A stretch of 48,894 bases of DNA from Acholeplasmatales bacterium (lineage in GTDB: Bacteria; Bacillota_I; Bacilli_A; Acholeplasmatales; Acholeplasmataceae). Each line of letters opens with the position of its first letter. Within the stretch, counting starts at the first letter, position 1. Where the stretch lies: contig JAITXJ010000005.1 of NCBI GenBank assembly GCA_031284745.1, positions 1 through 48,894 of the forward strand. The letters run 5' to 3'. The translations under genes and the position numbers were made by a program. Positions 44,935 to 48,894 of the stretch are shown piece by piece. The notes beneath the pieces were generated by a model. It was not told the DNA's origin. It was given only the letters and a program-made list of their open reading frames with translations, and ran no database searches.

Positions 44935-46551
44935 ATGAAGAAGATTTTTCTTTTTATTTTTGGTAGTTTAGGTTTATTAATTTTAAGTTCTTGTTCATTT
45001 TTTTATAATTTAGTCATTAAAAATCCGCCAAGTTGGACTTTTAGCGAGATTGTTAGTAAAATTAATCAGGATTTAGATATTAGTTTTGAAAGTGCTATTC
45101 AACCAGAAACTTCTAAGTTCTATTATAATAGTTTTTATGAACAAGAGCCAAAGAAAATTGTTTCTTTTCAATATAGTGATCAAAGCGGTTCTATTTCCCA
45201 AACTTATCAACAAAACTTACTAGGAAGCTATTTTACTAATTATGCTGATTGGCTTTATGACCCCCAGGAGACTTATGCGGTCTATATTGATTTAGCTTAT
45301 GGGGTAGTTTATATTCGAGATGAAAAAAATCTTGATTATTTGAAAGTAGATAATTCTAATTTGAATTCTTTTCATTTGCAACAATTTGGTTTTACCGGCT
45401 TGCCAAATGTGGGAAAATATGATGTTTTAGTGGTACCGATTGATTTTAGCAATGTTCGCTATAACGAGATTCAACTCGATGATTTAAATCTCGTATTTAA
45501 CGGCAGTAGTGCCCAAACGGGATGGGAGTCCGTGGCTAGTTATTATTATAAATCTTCTTCAGGTCAGTTAGATTTAACCTTTGACTTCGCGGAAGTTTAT
45601 CATAGTGCCAATCCCACCTATCATTACCAGATGATGGGCCAAAGAGGAGCTAATCAAGTGATTAATGAATATCTTGGTAGTTCTCCTAATGTTGATTTTT
45701 CGGCCTATGACCACAACGATGATAACTATGTTGATAGTATTATTTTTGTTTATTCGAATGCTCAAAATTATGATATTAAACCCTGGTGGGCGTGGTGTGA
45801 AGTGCTTAAAGATACCAAAATTAACAATAATTTAAATGTTGGCTTTATTCAATGGATTAGTTATAACTTCATTAATTTAAAATATGGTGGTTTTCATCCT
45901 AATGTGAATGCTGAAACTTATATTCATGAAACTGGTCATTTATTGGGCCTATTAGATTATTATACAAATAACAATACCGAACCAACTGGGGGTTTAGATA
46001 TGATGGCCAGAAATATTGGTGATCATACGGCGGTATCCAAAATGCTTCTTAATTGGATCAGCCCTAAAGATTATGGTATGGGAGTAAGTGTAAATTTACG
46101 AGACTATGCGCTCAGTGGTGATTTTTTAATAATTCCTTATAATAATGACTTTAAGGTTTTTGGTGAGTATTATATTTTATTGAACTATCAGCCCACTGGT
46201 TTATATGAAGGAGCTAAAAATTCCCATTTTGGCTATAATGGTCAGGGAGTCATGCTTTATCATATCGATGCCCGTCTAGCTTTTAATCCCTATAATCAAT
46301 TTCGTATTTTCCTCAATAACAATGTTGATGGTTTCAAAAAGAAATTTATTGAATTAGTTGATTTTAGCGCCTATAACACGATTAATTTAGGCATTTCTTA
46401 CGATGTGTTGCTCCAACCGGGATCCTGGCAGATAAACTTACCTTGGAATACTTTGGGCGATAATAATCAGCCTTCGAACACCCAAATTTCTTTAAACCTT
46501 AGTCCCTTCAATGGTGATCAAAGTCTTAATGTTACAATAGCATATATATAA
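44935..46551 (+). CDS. M6-family zinc metalloprotease lipoprotein
   Basis: 538 residues. Lipobox LSSC (Cys20). The catalytic site is HETGHLLGLLDYY (residues 331-343), followed by GGLDMMARNIGDHTAVSKMLLNWISP, the arrangement of immune-inhibitor-A (M6) proteases. YDHNDDNYVDSIIFVY at about 258 resembles their calcium-linked segment. A beta-rich C-terminal part follows. It is lipid-anchored and should cut proteins outside the cell. It leads an operon with the lipoprotein at 46562 (10-nt gap). Confidence 0.88.
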   Translation: MKKIFLFIFGSLGLLILSSCSFFYNLVIKNPPSWTFSEIVSKINQDLDISFESAIQPETSKFYYNSFYEQEPKKIVSFQYSDQSGSISQTYQQNLLGSYFTNYADWLYDPQETYAVYIDLAYGVVYIRDEKNLDYLKVDNSNLNSFHLQQFGFTGLPNVGKYDVLVVPIDFSNVRYNEIQLDDLNLVFNGSSAQTGWESVASYYYKSSSGQLDLTFDFAEVYHSANPTYHYQMMGQRGANQVINEYLGSSPNVDFSAYDHNDDNYVDSIIFVYSNAQNYDIKPWWAWCEVLKDTKINNNLNVGFIQWISYNFINLKYGGFHPNVNAETYIHETGHLLGLLDYYTNNNTEPTGGLDMMARNIGDHTAVSKMLLNWISPKDYGMGVSVNLRDYALSGDFLIIPYNNDFKVFGEYYILLNYQPTGLYEGAKNSHFGYNGQGVMLYHIDARLAFNPYNQFRIFLNNNVDGFKKKFIELVDFSAYNTINLGISYDVLLQPGSWQINLPWNTLGDNNQPSNTQISLNLSPFNGDQSLNVTIAYI

Positions 46552-46561
46552 AGGAGATTAT

Positions 46562-48484
46562 ATGAAAAAAATATGGTTATGTATGGTAGTTTTATTAGTA
46601 TGTTTAAGTGCCTGGGCTTGTAAGGATAAAAACCCAGCAAACGAAGATCAACAATTAGTTAATGATTTAATTGCTTCGATCCAGGTTGGTTATCAAAGCG
46701 GCGATAGTGCGACCAGTGTTACTTCTAACGTCAGCTTACCTAGCAGCGGGAATATCAGCACCCTTGATGGTATTGTGGCTGTGGAAATTGTTTGGACCAG
46801 CAATAACGCTGCCATTAGCGTTAGCGGAGTTGTTACGCGCCCTCAAGATACGGATGTGACAGTTACCTTGATTGCCAGCGCTAACTTTAAAGGTTATCCC
46901 GCTGCCAAGAATTTTGAATTAACTGTAATTCATCAAGGAGCAGTTATTCCTCCGCAGGTGCATACCTATCGTTTTGAATATACTGGAAGCGTAACGACCA
47001 ATTTTACCTCGGGCAATAATGCTTCACAAGTTAATTTAGATGAGACCTTATTTAATGTCACTGGGACCGAAGTGCCTAATGTCGGTTATGATCCCCAAGC
47101 CATTGGTTTAAATAAAGATGGTTCAACCAGACTTTATTATGATAAGGTGAACGGCGAAGGAAATATTTTGAGCGTCAGTGTGAACGAGGGTGAAATTAAT
47201 TCGATAGTTATCGCCTTAGGTGCTAATAACACTTCTGCTCTTACTTATAAGGTTAATGGCCTTTCCCAAATTCTCAATGGCTCTTCGACCGAAGCTAATG
47301 CTATAATTAGTAACTTTGAGATTCATGAAAATTCCTTTACCATTCAAAATGCTAACATTACTAGTAGTCAATTATTTATTTGGTATATTGATATTGAAGT
47401 TAGTGGTGGTAGTGTTACTCCACCTCCCACTAATGCCTATGTTTTAACTTTGGTTTATAATAACGGCAATCCGAATGGTAGTGTTTATTCTTCTAATTTG
47501 GGAGTAGTAGCATCAGTGGCCAATCCTACTTGGGCTGGACATAACTTTTTAGGTTGGTATAATAACGAACTACTAACTGGTAGTGCTGTTAATTTCCCTT
47601 ATACAATTACTAGTAATTCGACAATTTATGCTAAATGGGAAGCAACTGGTAGCGAGAATTCTTCTTATGTTTTAGATTATCCTACCGGAGCAGCAACGAC
47701 AACCATGGGCGCGGGGAATAATGCGGCTACTCTTGGTTTAAACCCTAGTCAATTTAGTGTTACGGCGATTAATGGCGGCCAAGGAGCCCCAGGCTTAAAC
47801 GCGAATGGAAGTATTAGGTTATATGCAGCAAAAGCTACGGGCAATGGTAATTCCCTCGTTATCACTTCGAATATTGGGAATATCACTTCGATAGAGGCCA
47901 AATTAGGGGCCAAGAGTGCTACCCCACTTTCCTATACAGTTAATGGAGTTGCGCAAAGTCAGGCATTTTCTAGTGCCGAAGCCAGCGCACAAATAATAGC
48001 CTACACCATCAATGCGGCAACTGTTACTTTGAAAAATACCGATATGAATGATAATTCCAATCAACTTTTTATCTGGCAAATTAAAATCTATGTTGCTGGT
48101 GGTACAATTACTCCTCCACCGGCCAATGAAGCTCCGAAAGAAGTGATCGAATATCCTACTTGGAATTTATTTTTATGGGATTTAAGCCAATATTTAGGAA
48201 TTAGTATTTCCCTACCTGAACCACCAATATTTTTTGATTCGCAATCTTATGATTACGGTGCTATTGATTCGCGAGATGCCGGATTTTATGGCTTTGATCT
48301 GTATACGACGACTCCTGCTAGTCAAGAACTAGTGGATGATTATCTGGAATTATTGCTATGGGCCGGTTTTATTGACTATGATGGCCTTGGTTATTATGAA
48401 AGTCCTAATGGGCAATTCGAAATTTATGTTGAGTATGACGTGATGTATGCTGGGGTTGTATATTTCGAAATTGGCGTTTTATAA
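46562..48484 (+). CDS. multidomain surface protein: Ig-like, duplicated beta domain, InlB B-repeat, C-terminal repeat
   Basis: 640 residues. The signal peptide ends at a Cys (SAWAC, Cys20), a weak lipobox. Order: Ig-like domain (about 28-125), beta domain copy 1 (about 130-282), a single InlB B-repeat (about 293-360, HNFLGWYNNELLTGSAV ... IYAKWE), beta domain copy 2 (about 367-517) and a final Tyr/acidic repeat (about 530-640) like those in the 41134 protein. The two beta copies share GNNA, NGSTRLY/NGSIRLY, SLSYTVNG-like and QLFIWxI segments. Adhesion or glycan binding is likely. AAAGGAG precedes the ATG. Confidence 0.82.
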   Translation: MKKIWLCMVVLLVCLSAWACKDKNPANEDQQLVNDLIASIQVGYQSGDSATSVTSNVSLPSSGNISTLDGIVAVEIVWTSNNAAISVSGVVTRPQDTDVTVTLIASANFKGYPAAKNFELTVIHQGAVIPPQVHTYRFEYTGSVTTNFTSGNNASQVNLDETLFNVTGTEVPNVGYDPQAIGLNKDGSTRLYYDKVNGEGNILSVSVNEGEINSIVIALGANNTSALTYKVNGLSQILNGSSTEANAIISNFEIHENSFTIQNANITSSQLFIWYIDIEVSGGSVTPPPTNAYVLTLVYNNGNPNGSVYSSNLGVVASVANPTWAGHNFLGWYNNELLTGSAVNFPYTITSNSTIYAKWEATGSENSSYVLDYPTGAATTTMGAGNNAATLGLNPSQFSVTAINGGQGAPGLNANGSIRLYAAKATGNGNSLVITSNIGNITSIEAKLGAKSATPLSYTVNGVAQSQAFSSAEASAQIIAYTINAATVTLKNTDMNDNSNQLFIWQIKIYVAGGTITPPPANEAPKEVIEYPTWNLFLWDLSQYLGISISLPEPPIFFDSQSYDYGAIDSRDAGFYGFDLYTTTPASQELVDDYLELLLWAGFIDYDGLGYYESPNGQFEIYVEYDVMYAGVVYFEIGVL

Positions 48485-48502
48485 ATTAAATTAATTAGTA
48501 TC

Positions 48503-48537
48503 AAAGTACTCCAAAGCAATTTGGAGTACTTTTTTAT
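48503..48537 (+). terminator. rho-independent terminator after the surface operon
   Basis: AAAGTACTCCAAA, GCAA tetraloop, TTTGGAGTACTTT, then TTTATT: 13 perfect pairs. Confidence 0.93.
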
Positions 48538-48844
48538 TGTATAGGAATTTGCTATTGGTCGATTTTGTTATAAATAGTGATAGATATCTAGCGATTAATC
48601 TTTTAATTATTTTTATCTATTATAAAAACTAAGTGGAACGAATTTTGACTTATCACATTTGGAAAAAAACTTTCCATCTTGATTATATTTAAGTATAAAT
48701 AAACTTAAGATTATTATAAAACAAAGCCAATAAAAGTTGTTTTAATAATAGAAGTTACTTGTTGTTTATAATAACAATAAAAATTAATAATATTTTTTAA
48801 TAAAATAGTATAATATTTATGCCATTAGAAAAGGAGTTTATCTG
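48538..48844. other. AT-rich intergenic region
   Basis: About 300 nt without a convincing gene. It holds short TTATAATAA-type repeats and a TATAAT at 48809-48814 that probably serves the gene starting at 48845; AAAAGGAG precedes that start. No riboswitch motif recognised. Confidence 0.5.
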
Positions 48845-48894
48845 ATGAATGTTATAAATTCTAGTCCAAGTAAAGTAACTCAACTTGAGTTCAA
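48845..48894 (+). CDS. 5' end of an unidentified gene (partial)
   Basis: ATG after AAAAGGAG and a TATAAT box about 30 nt upstream. Only 16 residues are visible (MNVINSSPSKVTQLEF), too few to identify. No signal peptide is apparent at this N terminus. Confidence 0.5.
   Translation, partial: MNVINSSPSKVTQLEF

Overview
The window looks like chromosome of a low-GC Bacillota relative close to the Mollicutes (Bacilli of the Acholeplasma / Izemoplasma / RF39 kind), using the standard code: TGA ends several genes (RNase J, the HAD phosphatase, cdd, potA, the rsfS fusion) and Trp is TGG. Pointers are the Gram-positive block rpsU-phoH-ybeY-cdd-era-recO-glyS-dnaG-rpoD-trmK, RNase J, a one-chain class II glycyl-tRNA synthetase, a potABCD operon whose PotA carries the long coiled-coil insert seen in mollicutes, and a set of Ig-like / InlB-repeat surface proteins. 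This placement is inference; there is no rRNA in the window.

Layout. 1-149 is the tail of an unknown gene. 250-4705 holds a sugar-type MFS carrier coupled to RNase J (minus), a HAD phosphatase (plus) and coaD (minus). 4843-7680 is an accessory cassette between coaD and secG: a Gly-rich secreted protein broken by two compensating frameshifts, an unrecognised 330-aa protein and a membrane-anchored trypsin-like protease. 7768-11160 has secG-rsmE, a decayed C39-peptidase-like gene and a NatAB-like ABC exporter. 11331-19998 is the conserved translation/replication/transcription block. 20127-25101 is an operon of an rsfS fusion and potABCD. 25314-31455 (minus) is hisS-aspS-comEB-ylbL-(membrane protein)-lspA-rluD behind a T-box leader with an unusually short stem I. 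31736-33052 is an FMN riboswitch controlling a RibU-MsrA fusion. Then come a SdpI-like protein (minus), enolase, a PEP-carboxykinase-like P-loop protein divergent from an aspartate-type aminotransferase, ispH, a DEAD-box helicase and a two-TM protein. 41134-48484 is a cell-surface block: two lipoproteins sharing an unfamiliar repeat module, a type I membrane protein and an M6 zinc metalloprotease lipoprotein.

Most distinctive points: (i) the RibU-MsrA fusion under an FMN riboswitch with an apparent RBS-sequestering hairpin; (ii) a short-stem-I T-box that still has a transcriptional terminator/antiterminator; (iii) five genes whose start codon lies 6-8 nt after a TATAAT-like -10 box, so they should be leaderless; (iv) RsfS fused to an unrecognised 165-residue N-terminal region; (v) the secreted-protein / unknown / protease cassette; (vi) a roughly 100-residue repeat shared by two lipoproteins.

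All family calls come from reading motifs by eye; no database search was run.
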